Assembly (NCBI RefSeq): GCF_016545825.1 | Contig: NC_052613.1 | Coordinates: 51,318,112-51,382,111 of the forward strand | Length of the DNA stretch: 64,000 nt | From: Eucalyptus grandis | Taxonomy: Eukaryota; Streptophyta; Magnoliopsida; Myrtales; Myrtaceae | Direction of reading: 5' to 3' | Shown: positions 25,606 through 38,240 of the stretch, piece by piece | Layout: each line of letters begins with the position of its first letter | Numbering within the stretch: the first letter of the stretch is position 1 | Position numbers and translations under genes: made by a program | The notes under the pieces: generated by a model | The model's database searches: none | What the model was told of the DNA's origin: nothing | What the model saw: the letters and a program-made list of their open reading frames with translations, nothing else

Positions 25606-26099
25606 ATGTCAGCGCTCCAGAAGATCTCTCGCCTCGTGCACCAGGTGGACGAGCTCGCGACTGGCTACACCAAGACCTCCAACGAGATCGATGGCGCTGA
25701 AGGAGGCCGAGCGGCACATCAAGAACGAGCTGAAGTCTGTGCGCGACAAGCTCGACGGCTTGAAGTTGCTCGACAGGAGAACGGCCATCCAGAAGCTCGA
25801 GCGCCAGCTGTTCAGGACACGGCGCGGCCTGGAGGATCTGGAGGGAGAGAAGGGGCGGACGTTCACGAAGTGCGAGGAGACAGAAGAGGAAGGTGGTGGA
25901 GATGGTCGCCAGTGACGAGAGGAGGAGGCCTGGGGAGGCAGGATTGGTGGTCCGCGGGGTCGAGGACATGGTGGCGGTTGCAAAGGTGATGCAGCCCGCA
26001 TTAAAGACCAGCTCTCTCAACCAAAAATATCGGCCCGCATTCAAGCTCGACGAAACCGAGAAGCTGTATCGACATCTTGAGTCCATCCCGGAAGCTTGA
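25606..26099 (+). pseudogene. Coiled-coil protein gene remnant split over three reading frames
   Basis: Three collinear GC-rich coding-like stretches follow one another in different frames. 25606 to about 25692 reads MSALQKISRLVHQVDELA and on to SNEID. About 25690 to 25890 reads ALKEAERHIKNELKSVRDKL, continuing as a charged heptad-like helix. About 25884 to 26099 reads VVEMVASDERRRPGEAGL, ending LYRHLESIPEA and a stop. Together they would form about 160 residues, largely predicted coiled coil. The two frame changes (near 25690 and 25885) have no convincing splice sites, so I call it a frameshifted pseudogene. I do not recognise the family. A spliced small gene or sequencing errors remain possible. 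Confidence 0.45.
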
Positions 26100-27581
26100 A
26101 AGGCACCTTGGAAGCTCGCGTGACGCTTTTACTGGTTTATAGTTTCCATGCCCTTTACTACATCTCCTAGTTTCAATGCTCCTTTATTTCTCCTAGTTTC
26201 AATACTCTATCTTTATTTCTTTGATGATATACGCCCAATTTCTTGTAAAAGACAGACGACTTTTGATGAATGAAAAAAACTTTGCTTTGAAGCAAGTTTT
26301 GTGATCCCTTTGAAAACCTAGAAGAGTTCACTCCGTCCTTGAAGAGTCGGAGCTTTTGAAATCTGCATCATTGAAGAGTTGCAGTCATTGATCTAGAAGA
26401 ATCGGTGCCCCCTCAACTTCCTTGGAAGCCTAGAAGAGCAACCAACGGAGTTTCTATATTTTCCTGTTCTGTTCATTACTTCCAACCCAATTTCGACTAT
26501 TCTACAGTGTTTATTTCAGAAAACCCGAAACAGAGAAATTGTAGATCCAGAAGTCTTTGTTCATTTGGCTTTGGAATCAGGTCGATCCGATCTGTATCGA
26601 CAAAGATACGACTGTTCTCCTAAGTTTGCGCAGTGCTGAAGTTTCTGTTCGTCTTAATTCCCGTGCGTGAGTCACTCTCCCGATCCTATTGTTTGAGAAA
26701 GCCTACTTAGGCTTGCATCAAAAGGTGATGGAGTGGGTGAGGATGGACCCCGGGAGCGAGGTGGAGGGTGGAGTCGTGAGCACAAGGAGTTGGAGGAGAT
26801 CAGGGAAGCTGCAAGTCGGTTTAATGTGAAGAGGAGCTGGGAGAGAATGGAGAGAGAGCGCAGAATTAACTTAGGAATTTGCTAGGGTTGATGTGATGTT
26901 TTATATCTGAAGTGTAGGGACTCCATTGAAATTTCAAGTCTCCCTGGGTTTGTAAATCAGATCGATTGGTCTTTCAGAAATCTACCTAGGTTTGTTCAGC
27001 AGCAATAGTCAATGCATTCCTACACAGCGTGTGGATACTCAAGTTGCCATGATTCCGGGTGCAAGTAAATTCTAGTCACGTACTCGACTTCCACCAGATA
27101 AATTACTCCAACTTATTCTATTCTTTTCAAGCAATTTGTTCAAGTCGAGGACGAGGCATGGAGAACCAAGCTCAACCAAGGAGCTTGCTTGGAAATCAAT
27201 CTCGATTGAGTTTGAACCAAGTGTAGATCATTGATATTGAATTATCAACTTATGTTAACATTCTTCTAAAATGTTATTATTGTTTCTTTAGTGAGCCTCG
27301 AAGTTAAAAGAAATGTCTTGCGTTAACGCAGAGATTATTTCACTTAGCTAAAGCAAAATCATTGTGCCAGTAATTATTTTTCATAAGGAGGCACTCGATT
27401 AGCCACAGTGCATAACAAGGAAAGCTGAAATTTAAACCAAAAAAAGAAGAGAAAAAACAAAGAATCTGTGATCCAGTGGGCTTATACAGAACAAGCAGAT
27501 CTGACCCATTTCAACTTAAACCGGCTCAAAAAGGCCCAGCCACGAGACTGGCGCTCTTACCTTTCATCGGCGCGTCCGCCG
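26100..27581. other. Intergenic, no gene seen
   Basis: Contains a possible 3' end of the coiled-coil remnant and short ORFs without domains. A phrase of the type CCTAGAAGAG is repeated near 26320 and 26430. I see no supported RNA gene or element ends. Confidence 0.45.
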
Positions 27582-30313
27582 ATGGCGGTGGCTCTTCAAG
27601 CTTCCTCTTCTCTGACCATCTCCTCCTCCACTCTCTCCTTCCACATGCAGCCACGAGATAAGCTCACATGGCGTTCACATGGCGTCTTCGCATTTTCACG
27701 TCAAGCCCATCTTCGTAAGAAAACCCAGAAGCTCTCCGAGCCGGGCGAGGGCAACATCTCCTCAGAAGCACGTGTGCCCCTGTCCAATCCCCGAATTCGC
27801 AGCATCTGTATGTACTATCATCGTCAACCTCTCCCAGTCGTGGTCGAGTCGTGCGTCTGAATTTCGCATTTCTTTTTTCGTTTTCTGACCTGATGACGAG
27901 TCGTGTGCGTGGTCTGTGAACGTGGTGCGTTCACCGAGGAGACGCGCATGTCGAGGTTGAGCTCAGGGAGAAGCTGTCCAAGGACATTGACACGTTTGGG
28001 GAGGATGTTGATTCAGTCGTACAAGTGTGCACCCAGGTAAAACAATGTTTCTCGTTCTTGTTCTTATGTCTTTGGTTGAGTAAAATCATCGTTATTCTCA
28101 CTTTTGCTGTGATTGGTTTTATATTCTCGCTGACACAAGAAGCACCCGAACATTCTCTTTGCTTTTCTTTTGGAAAACTTGCGCCTAGAACGACTGTACC
28201 TTTGTAAGCCGGCTCTGGTGAGGATATGCGATGAGCATCACTTGCTCGGGAGGATGCATGATTGAAGTCTGAAGGTACAACACTTCGGGCGAAAAGTTCT
28301 CATGGATCGGCATTTGTTACCCTGTCCAGGGAATTCATTGGATACTATAGACTCATGGTTAATGTGGCTGACAAAAGATTCATGCCCTAGTTGGCATAGC
28401 GCATACTTTTGTAGGGTCGGTTGAGGGCTAAGGGTGCGTTTGGTTCGGCTTTGAAAAAAAGCCATTGGAAAAATGTAAGAACTTTAGGTTTTTATAAAAT
28501 GCATATAGTATTTGGTAAATGTAATTTAAAACATATTGGAAAATTTTTTTGACTTAAATGTCATTTGGAAAAAGCTGTACTTTGTAAATGATTTTGACTA
28601 TTTTTTTTCTTTTTTTCTTTGCTTTAAAAAAAATAATCTCAAACATTTCTAGTGATAGTTGGGCCCACGGCAAGTGCCGGTGAATTAGATTTGGCTTAGG
28701 CCAACTGTTGGTGATTCAGATGTGGCTGTCAATAGATGTGCTTGAGGTCTCGCAGTCGCCTAGGTTGCATGACCCTTGGGTAGTAATTGTCTCGATCGCG
28801 CAACCCCAAGTAGCAATTGCTGACCTCCATCCAGCTATTCTGTGCAAATCACGGGGAAGATGGACATTGCAAGAGTAGAATAAAAACATTTATTAAATTT
28901 AAGACTTGTATTTTAAAAATGCAGTATTCCAAAAAAATCTTTGAACCTGTCTTGAGTTAAAGGCTTTTAGAGATGCAAATTGCATAATTTTGCCAAACGC
29001 CATTTACATTTGATCAAGGCTAATCCCGATGTACCTTTTTAGTTAATCAATGTTAATGTCTTTTCAATTTTAATAATCTATACCTTTTTGTATCTTTAAA
29101 TTTCTTCTTCTTCTTCATCGTCCCAAAGTGCTTCGACAAAGCCAAACTGAATGCATTCTAAGCGCTCTTGAAAGATGATTGGCTTGATCTGTTATTGTTT
29201 ATATGAATCTTGAGCAATATTTACCCATCAAACTCACTCTAGGAGGATGGAATGAACACCTAGAGCATGACAAATGAGTGACGTGATCCCAGTAGATCTT
29301 CGTGTTCTTATTTCTCCATGTGGAATTTGTGTGATTTCATTTGTACGTAGTAATCTTGCATATATATATGTATGTGCGCGTTAGGAGAAACACGAGGTCC
29401 CACGATCACGGGATAGTGGCTATGTTGGAGAAACGCACTCAGATTTTTACTCCTGCTGCCTTTTGTTTTTTTTTCCCTTTTTTAAACGAGGCAAATGTGA
29501 TTTGTTTTTCTCTGTGTGTTACTATGTCGATCTTTTTACAAGACAAGGGCGAGGGCCCGTTGATTCTTTTTCATTCGGGTTATCCTGCTGAAAATTCTCA
29601 TGGAATGCATTGCACAATCACGCAGCGGATGCGATTAGGAGTAAAAATCGATAATTTACTCTAGAACCGAGTTTTCATTTCCAGCGGGGCTCTTTGGAGC
29701 TTCACCGATCGAGCTAGTTGAGGCCATCTTGTTCATCTCAAGGCAACTTGATTGGAAGAACGATGACGATGCTCTACCTCTTAAAATCCATGAAACATGT
29801 CATTTGTCATGTGAAGGTCGTCGTGTTCGAATTGGAAAGTGCTCGATAATTGAGGCCTGAAAAAGGAAATATGACCCGACATCGAGTTTACCACTATTCC
29901 GCAGACATACCCATCAAATTGTCGTTGCTTTTGTTAACATGCCAGGGCCAGCGCTTGCGAACTTTTTCGTATTTCCATCCGTTGCTTTATGCAGAAGATT
30001 CTAATTTTCATAAGAACTTTGAACTTCAGATTCACAGGATTGTTGACTTCAATTGCAGTGTCTTCGAGCTCAGATATTCAGCGAATTTCTTCATGAAGAT
30101 TATGGAGGACCCGGGACATTACGAGTGGATGCTTTTACAGATATGCTAGTCGCCCTTAAGGCAAACGATCTGCCTGGAGCTGCTCTCGCTGCGCGAGCAT
30201 CGCTACTGTGGTCAGGACTGGGAAATTTGGAACGCGAGACGATCGAGCTGAATTGTCTAATTTTATGCTGTCTCAAATGTTGTAAATGCACTATGAATGT
30301 GAATAATGATTGA
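27582..30313 (+). pseudogene. PRIN2-like plastid protein gene, probably broken
   Basis: Three exon-like blocks match my memory of PRIN2 (PLASTID REDOX INSENSITIVE 2, a small plastid factor linked to plastid-encoded RNA polymerase). Block 1 (27582-27807) has a Ser-rich transit-like start (MAVALQASSSLTISSST) in one frame and the mature start (KPIFVRKPRS...CPIPEFA) in another. Block 2 (about 27941-28036) reads DAHVEVELREKLSKD, then FGEDVDSVVQVCTQ, with a good donor. Block 3 (from 30074, good acceptor) reads IFSEFLHEDYGGPGTL through LPGAALAARASLLW. After that the frame is lost; the expected QDWEIWNA sequence reappears one frame over at about 30212-30235. The frame change inside block 1, the lack of an in-frame acceptor for block 2, and the frame loss in block 3 argue for a pseudogene. 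The intron between blocks 2 and 3 holds a MITE-like insert. Confidence 0.5.
28433..29005. mobile_element. MITE-like insertion in the PRIN2-like locus
   Basis: The left end has AGGGTGCGTTTGGTTCGGC. The right end has TTTTGCCAAACGCCATT, the inverted GGCGTTTGG word, with T/A-rich arms in between. Such GTGCGTTTGG ends are frequent in plant hAT and Harbinger MITEs. The right terminus and target duplication are not clear, so the boundaries are approximate. Confidence 0.4.
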
Positions 30314-30526
30314 AGTATAGAGTATTCAAGAATTTCATCGAACCATATTTGATTGGTAGTGCTTATCACTGTACAGAGGGCTGGTAACAACTAATAAGGC
30401 GAAGTTTCGAAATGGCAGCTCCAGGTTCGACAGTAATTAGTAATTCTTGGCAAACCCCTTAAGACAAACTTTGGCACATGATATTTATCTTCACAATAAC
30501 TTGGCGCATGTAAACTTCAGCAGCGG

Positions 30527-31641
30527 TCAGCTCCCCGCCTCGGAAATGCTCTGAAGAGACGGGCGCCATAGTTTCGACTTCGCCAAGGCGGAGTTTGCCA
30601 GCCTGTTATTCTGGTGTTTTTGGCTCTGATGTTTCCGCAACCGACCATCCTGCAAGTCAAAAGGAAGATTCAGATTGCAGCGTCCACAGCGAATCAAATT
30701 TGTCACATGTACTTAAGGTTTTCGTTCTCTAATTTCAATCTACAGTAAGCACTTGTGACGAAAGATCATGAATTACACATGACTTGGCCGGCGATCGTGA
30801 AGAGTACGAGACTTGGACAAGTCTGATATATTTCCTCCATAGCTGCTTGTAAGGATTCAAGTTAAAATGATTCTCTTACTTAGAAGGAAAAGGTTGCGAT
30901 GGACCACAAAGTGATGCAATACAGGCTGTTAAAACATTGGAAAGATGCTGACATATCTTGGAAAAGTTGAGGACTCAATAATGGAACGAGAAGCCTTAGT
31001 TTCTCAGTGACAGATACCTGGTTGGTCTTTTGTGGGTCAGAGCTCCCTGCTCCTCCTCCTCCTCCTGTCTGACAACTTGTGTCCCTAGGTGCTGATACCC
31101 CCACCTCGGATTCTGATTCCTCAACTTTCTCCGGCTGTTGTTGCTGCTTCTTCATCTTTGCGTACTTCTTGGATCTCAGGACTTTGATCACCTCTAAAAC
31201 CAAGAAGAATTCATGAAAATTTAGCAGCTGTTCTTGCATTGAGCTTTTCGTGAAGTTACCGGAAGCAGATGAGGAGAACAAAATGGACACATCGTTCCGA
31301 TGTCCTCGGACGGTGAGCTTGTGTTTTCATAAAAGCTTTTAAGCAACGGGAGTAAGAGAGATGTTGATGATACCTTGCGAAGTAATAAGCCGATAGGCAT
31401 GACCGAGAGCGAGAGTTTCGCTTGGCCGGAGAAGCTTCACGCGGGTGAATCGCACGGCCTTCGGGTCGCCTTTATCTTCCTCAAACGTCGGTGACGGGAG
31501 CGGGATTATCAGGGAGACGTAGTGGCCGGGGTTGTTCCTCATGACCTCGCTCGCCATCACGGGCCAATACAGCCTCTCTATCCTCCCATCAGGATGCTGT
31601 ATCACTAGAGCTGCAGCATCTATAGCCTGGCAATTCCCCAT
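30527..31641 (-). CDS. PADRE-domain (DUF4228) protein
   Basis: Three exons on the minus strand, 31641-31374, 31193-31018 and 30649-30527, encode 188 aa. The start MGNCQA is typical of this plant family and may be N-myristoylated (Gly2) and palmitoylated (Cys4). The DUF4228 core follows: DAAALVIQHPDGRIERLYWPV, then MRNNPGHYVSL, VKLLRPSETLALGHAYRLI, and EVIKVLRSKKYAKMK. A low-complexity Gln, Glu/Ser and Gly tract and a basic C-terminus (KSKLWRPSLQSISE) complete it. PADRE proteins respond to pathogens and abiotic stress, but their biochemical role is not established. The 5' leader is CT/GA-rich (31642-31680), a common feature of plant leaders. Confidence 0.85.
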
Positions 31642-34600
31642 TCTCTCTCTCTCTCAAGAAGAAGAAGAGCGAGAAAGTGAAGATGGATAAGAAGGAAGAA
31701 GAGGGGAAGGAGGGTTAAGAAAGCAACAAGAGTCTCTTATCTCTATGCACTTGCACAACCCACCATTTGTCATTCCACCATCCCTTATTTCCAAAAATGC
31801 TGTAAAAAAATAAAAATAAAATGGAAATTTTGAGGTTTTCTTTTTTCTTTTTTACATAAGGAAGGCCGTCCTCCCACAATTCCCAACTGACAACTTTGGC
31901 CTGCGAGGGTCAAGTTTTAATCAAGCTGACAATAAAGCGGCACGTCATATAAAAACTTTATACTATATACAACGGGCGTCAAGATTAACGTTAGAGCTTA
32001 TCACAATAAGATAATATATTTGTACAACAATTAAATAAAAAAATTTGGGGAAGAAAACTATATTATAAAAATGGTTAGCGGCACCGGCCTTGGAAGCCGG
32101 TGAGAGCGCCATATGGCGTGATGTCAGGATATGCAAAGTTGGACGGGTGTGCCTGGAGGTGTCGACAGGGTCAAGATTTGCATTTTAGGGCATGATTAGC
32201 TCTTGATTTAAATTTCAAGTTCGATTAAAGAAATATAAATATAAAAAGATATATAAGAGTTACGCTAAATAACAAAAGAGAAAAAAAAAACCATGCGTGG
32301 GAATGAGCATCAGATTCCTTTGGAAGGACAACAACAGGCTAACATCCTATCTATCTAGGTCAATTTTCTTTTCAAAAAGAAACAAAAGGCTTTATTTGGT
32401 TTTTTGTTTAGATGGGTTTACGGTAGTTATGAGGATAATCCAGTCTTAAGGTTAGAAACCAAAAAAGAAGAAGAAGCAGATATGTGCTTATAATTAGTTA
32501 ATTCTCGACATACTTGTTCTTTGGATGTTGTCTATGGATTTTGTATAATTTGCTGAAGAATTATGATCTGACTTGAAATTTTTATATTTCTAGGCACATC
32601 TTGATCGGCATATGTATAGCGACCACGAATCGGTATTAGGTGCGATGATGTAAACAAAAGTAAAGAAGTTCGAGGTCAACTATAATTGATCCGGTGGGAT
32701 GCAACATGCTCCGCAAATTATACACAAATAATTTGTGGACGACATCATTATGTTCGGCTGATATTTATTACAATCCACGAGTCCCTTTCCTTCTTATCTT
32801 TTTTAGCATTGTGTCTTTTGATCTAATCAAATCAAGTGATTTAAACAATGAGCGATCCGTCTCTCTGAATGAGCTGAACCTAGCTAGTTTGGTTAACTCT
32901 CAACCTTTTGTCTGCGTGCGTCTTCTGATTGATGAGACTTCTTTGAGCCAAAAAAAATGCCCCACTTATTTCAGCGAAAATGCGTCCACTAATTCCTTCT
33001 CCTAACTTAATGGTCAGGCAGTTTCTGGGTCAACTTTCGCATATCTCATGAATTTAACGATAAAAACAAAGCGATGTGTCTACACGTCCTTGTTCAGAGT
33101 ATGATGTGTGAAGAATAGCCATATGGCTATCATGGATGAAAATTATGAAATAGAGGCTCCCAATTTGTTCGGGCCGGCTACCGGCAAATTACCAAAATGA
33201 TACAGACAGGGCAAATAAATCTTGAAATGTTGAAAAATCCTGGTGGGTTGATTACGAGAGAACGCGTATCTTAATCGAATAACTAATTCACTAAGAGAGA
33301 GTAATCTTGGGGAGGATCTTTGACTCCTGTAAATCAGGCTGATCATCCTAAATTATTAGCTGAATCCAAGCGTTTGAAATGGCGCCAATGATTCACGTGG
33401 ACCAATATATATGTGCGATAAGCGTTACTTAATTCTAGGCCATGTGAGGTGCCGGTATATATGGCTCCAGCATTAAATGGACGAATGGACGGCGTTGAAT
33501 CTTTCAAACTTATACCACGACCAGTGTAGGGGACTACCGCCACTAGTATTTTAATCAATTTGAGCATGTTAAGGGCCATCATGGGAGGACTTAATATCTT
33601 ATACATTTGGTATGTACACCCTCCTCTCGTATGATTGCGGATCACATGTGAGTAAAATTACATTACATGTGAAAGGAAGGGAGTATATACTAGGAGTTTC
33701 TGATGATCTCTTGATGTCTAGAGAGAGTTAGATAGTCAAGTTCTAAGTGCTCTTTGTAAGACCTTTTCCAAAACAAAAGGTTTCATACCAACTGAGACTA
33801 ATTCTGCTTATACATTACTAATTCGATTTTGACTTGCGTCTTATCTGATTCATGATATTGGTAGGGTATTTCATGGATCTAAGGTTTCACTTGATTTTGA
33901 CGTGCATTTCATCTTGAGTTGAGCAATGGCCCCAACTCCAATTGGCATGTAGGACTACTACTTTATTCAGAATGCTAAATGAAAGGCTTTTAATACCTAG
34001 CAACAGGACCAAGCCAGTGGGGAGTGGGACATATTGTTTTCCCTTCTAATTGAGCAGAATTGACTCGCTAGTTGCTTTCTCTACATTCCCTTCCACACAC
34101 CCAGCATTTAAACTACAACTGATTTGAAGGGTCTTTTAGAACGTCTGAAGCTGAAGTGATGAAGAATAACTTAAATGCAGGCCTCAGGATCCTACAAATC
34201 TAAGTAGGATAGAGAAATGGTCGCAGCTGTCCATAGACATCGTATTTTATTCCAAAGGACCACCTTAATTTGGAATCAAGCTAATAAACACTTCGAAAGA
34301 GATCAAGAGCTTAGATACGATGAGGACTATCTGATCCCATAATTTGCAGCTACATTGTTCTGCAAAGAGAACCCTAGCTCTGCTAGAGTAGATGCATAGA
34401 GCATTTCTCTCGTTGGCTTTTCCAAATATTCATAGGCAATGTTTAAACTTTTACGGGATCCATTATTACCCCGCATTTAAGTAATGTGAGTTATTATTAT
34501 TTTTTTCACTTTTAAGGCTTTAAGATAAATACAAATAATCGATTTTCTCAAATATATTTGTTGAGCTTATCCCAAGTTTTGATATCATGGATTTCATTTT

Positions 34601-36779
34601 ATCCTCTAATCCATATCCAATTCCTCTATAGAAAGGTTCGAGCATAAAAAACACATAAAGATGGTGGTAGAACCAAGGAAAGAATCAATTCTATGGCGTG
34701 AATGTGATTGATCTGACTGGTGTATCCTATTCTTGTGTGATTGAGTGCTGCTAAAAAGGTTATTTAATTACCGATAATGCACCATTATCCAATGCTTTCC
34801 AGCTAGATTAAAGACCAGAAAATTTTTGATGCTGATTTTAACTCAAAATTAATAGTTCAGAATATATCTGATGTAAAAGATAATCTTTTCCAAGATACAT
34901 GATCAGGTAACAAGAATGATACCTACAGAGCATAAAAGTTGTACAATTCATATTATCCTAAGCGTAAATTTGAGCTGATGATAATATTGAATTTTGTTAT
35001 GATAAGATGACTCAAATAGACTGATATCGATAGTCATTTACTAATAAATACTACTAGTACCGGTTTCCAACCAAGAAACGACCCTTAATTTTGCATATTA
35101 TAATGTAGCGAACTTAATGAGGGTGAGCATTACTTATCTCTGCGCTAATCCTTTAGTTAGATAACTTTCTTTAGAAAAGCATATGGGCCAAAAGATTAAG
35201 GTTCTCGCTTCCACATAACTCTATGAACAAACAAACGGATAAGGACTCTCATAAAGTGTCCTTGGAATCAAACACAAGGGAAGATCATACTGTGCACCTT
35301 TATTCCAGATTGAATTGGATTTGGTCCAATCCTGCATCACAATCACAATATACGGTCTGTATTTACAAGGGGGACAAGAGAGCTAATTAAAAAACAAACT
35401 AATGACTTATCTAAATTTGAAGAAATAATAATGTTATGCCGCCGGAGAAAAGTCGCACCCATAAGCTCATAGTGCATGGAAAAATTCGGGATTACTGGGG
35501 ACTGGAATATTAATGAGGAATCATTAGTCACTGTGCATAAACAAAATGAAGAAAAATAGCCAAAATACTACTTGTTTTGCCCATTAAGTCTTGGTCTTTT
35601 CTTAAGCCATAATGTCCTCCCACCTCATGTGCGCAATGTTCAAAGTAATTTCTAATTCGATTCAGGCGTCGGCGAGTTTAATTGGTTCGAGATTTAGCCG
35701 AGCTACCTTTCTTGGGATTATATTGGAGGACTCTCGGCTTAGTAATTTTCCAATAATACCACGACAGAAAGGCGCTCGTAACTCGATAAACATCAGTCGA
35801 ACATCAAGCATCATTAGAAAAGGAGGAGGAGAAAAAGGCAGCAATCAGACGCTGGCAATAATGGCCCGATTGACATTTGTCCAGCGCTTTTGATCCACGT
35901 TGGGGACACGATGCTCCTGGGCAAATTCATGCACGATGAAAAGGGGCACCAGCTTTTTTCTTCCCTCCCACCTTTTTTCTTTCCGAGTTTCACTTTATCA
36001 TGTACGTGACTTTTATCGTTTCTCTGCATGCATGGGGGAAGCGAAACCGGTGACCTCAACCGGCACGATGATTGGAAAGGGGAACGAGGGTTGGGCGCGC
36101 GAACGTGAGGCCAGAGGTCGTGGCGCTTTCAATCCTAGAAAAGAACAGAGAGGGCGGTGGACATGGTTGTCGGTCATGGTGTTCCCTCCGTGCTCCTTGT
36201 CCGATCACATCATGAGTGGAGCTTGCCGGAGGTTTCGGGGACACTTTAACGTCATTAGGCAATAATCGAGCTCCTTCGTGGCGACATTAGGACTTTGCGT
36301 CCATCATCGTGGTTACTCCAGTGACCCCCCATCTGATTGACCCATGGTTGGGCTGCTCTTTCATTTTTTCTGTCTTTATTTGGCCAATCTGCTTAAAGGT
36401 TCTACAGTCCTACAAGAACCTTATCCTCGTGTGAAAAAAACAGTGGAAGATTGCGATTGAAATCATGAAATTATTAATGTCAACTCTTCTTTTTTGGCTC
36501 TCATGTACGTAAATCTGGTGATCTTTCTTCATGATGGAGGATCTCGATTTGGTTTTCATCGTTGTCTGAATAAAGCATCAGATGATGCGATTCCGTCATC
36601 AGTCATATGAATTGTGTGTACTCATCGATTTCGAACTCTATTTGTAGTATCAATCTTAATGGATGACATTTTTGATATAAAGACATGGTTAATCCCGATG
36701 TGATCTATGGGCAAGATGTCGCCCAGACCCGATGGATCCGGATGGCAAAATGGCTCCTCCAAGCAACCAATTCCCTTCC
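31642..36779. other. Long intergenic region, no gene seen
   Basis: About 5 kb of mostly AT-rich DNA with only short ORFs on both strands, none with a recognisable domain (for example 32694-33005 plus, 33343-33645 minus, 35900-36265 plus). The stretch 35600-36260 is less AT-rich, with overlapping ORFs on both strands, and could be an old gene or repeat remnant. I can name nothing in it. Confidence 0.45.
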
Positions 36780-36895
36780 CAAGCCAGCTTGCCGACCTTG
36801 ACTCTTGACCAGTCCAATCAATTTTATAAAGAAAGTTGAAATATCTTATCAAGCCCCTCCACAATGCAAATGAAGGAGCTCCTGCCTAAAAGTTT

Positions 36896-37442
36896 GCAAG
36901 AATTATCAAAAAAATCCTAAATATATTGTACCGATGTCAATTTATTCTTAAACCTTCAATTTTACCAATTAAGTCATTAACATTTTAATGATTTACTAAT
37001 GTAGTTCTTCAAGACAATTTTGGTCATAACTTGTTGATGTGAACACCGGTCTTGCCACATAAGATGGCCATCATTAAAATGCACAATATTTTTTATTATT
37101 ATAAATAATGTGAATTTTTTTATTCTTTTCTTTTCTTTTCTTTCTTCCAAGTCTGGTGAGGGCTAGCCAACTCTCGTTAGCAATTGGGCAAGGGAGTAAA
37201 AAGAAAAAAAAGTAAAGGAATAAAAATTTTAGAAAATTCATAAAAATTGTTAATGTCAGTGCCGGTCTTGCCACTTAAGATAATCAATCAACATGCAAAT
37301 AACAATTTTTGATTAAAACCGTTGAAAGGACTATACTTGATAAATTGTCAAAATATTTAGGACTCTATTAGCAAAATTAAAAAGTTAAAATTTGAATTGA
37401 CATCCGTACGATAGCTCTTAGGAATTTTTCGGTAATCATCCC
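36896..37442. mobile_element. Mutator-like MITE, copy 1
   Basis: Long imperfect terminal inverted repeats. The left arm reads GAATTATCAAAAAAATCCTA then a TGTACCGATGTCAATTT phrase. The right arm, read on the other strand, is GATGATTACCGAAAAATTCC then GTACGGATGTCAATT. The flanks carry TAAAAGTT (36887-36894) and TTAAAAGTT (37443-37451), consistent with the 8-9-bp target duplication of Mutator-like elements. No transposase is present. Confidence 0.75.
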
Positions 37443-37712
37443 TTAAAAGTTCTCCCTGAACTAAAATTGAGCTCAATCTTGGTGGTGATCGGTGGTGGAG
37501 AGGGAAAAAGAGAAAGAGAAGATGGGAAGAGGTTTTGCAAGTATCTTTCATTAACTTCTACCCAAAGCCGGCCAATCTGAGTCAATTTCCCGACCTTGAC
37601 TCTTGACCAGTCCAACCAATTTTATATAGAAAGTTGAAGATCTCGTGGATGAGGATATTGTCCATATGAAGCTCCTCCAAAATGCCAATGAAGAAGCTAT
37701 TGCTTAAAAGTT

Positions 37713-38240
37713 TGGGAAAATTATTAAAAAAATAATAAACTTATCATACAGATGTCAATTTAATCCTAAATCTTCAATTTTGTCAATTGAATCCTTAATC
37801 TTTTGATAATCTATCAATATAGTCTTTCAAGACAATTTTAATCATAAATTGGTAACATAGATGCTAGCATAGGATAGTCGTTGTTAAAGTATATAGTTTT
37901 TATAAATTTTTTAATAAATTATGTGAATTTTTATTCTTTTCTTTTCCCCTTTTCCCAAGTTTTGCCCTCCCTCATTGGCTATTGGATAGGAGAGTAGAAA
38001 AGAAAAGAAATAGAAAAAAGAATAAAAACTTTAAATAAAAATAAACATTATCGACATCAGTGACAACCTTGTCACGTGAGACGATCAACATGCATATAAC
38101 AATTTTCGATGAAAATTAGCTAGGAGGATTATATTGGTAAATCATCAAAAAGTATAGGACTCTATTGATAATATTAAAAAATTAAAAATTGAAATGACAT
38201 CTATACAATAATTCTTAGGACTTTTTTTGGTAATCATCCC
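37713..38240. mobile_element. Mutator-like MITE, copy 2 (in the second duplicated segment)
   Basis: Same structure and same flanking TTAAAAGTT on both sides (37704-37712 and 38241-38249) as copy 1. The shared insertion site shows that the MITE was present before the segment was duplicated. Confidence 0.75.

Noticed and set aside
35600..36265. Possible gene in overlapping ORFs on both strands
   Set aside because: No splice-consistent frame, no domain, no codon bias obvious by eye.
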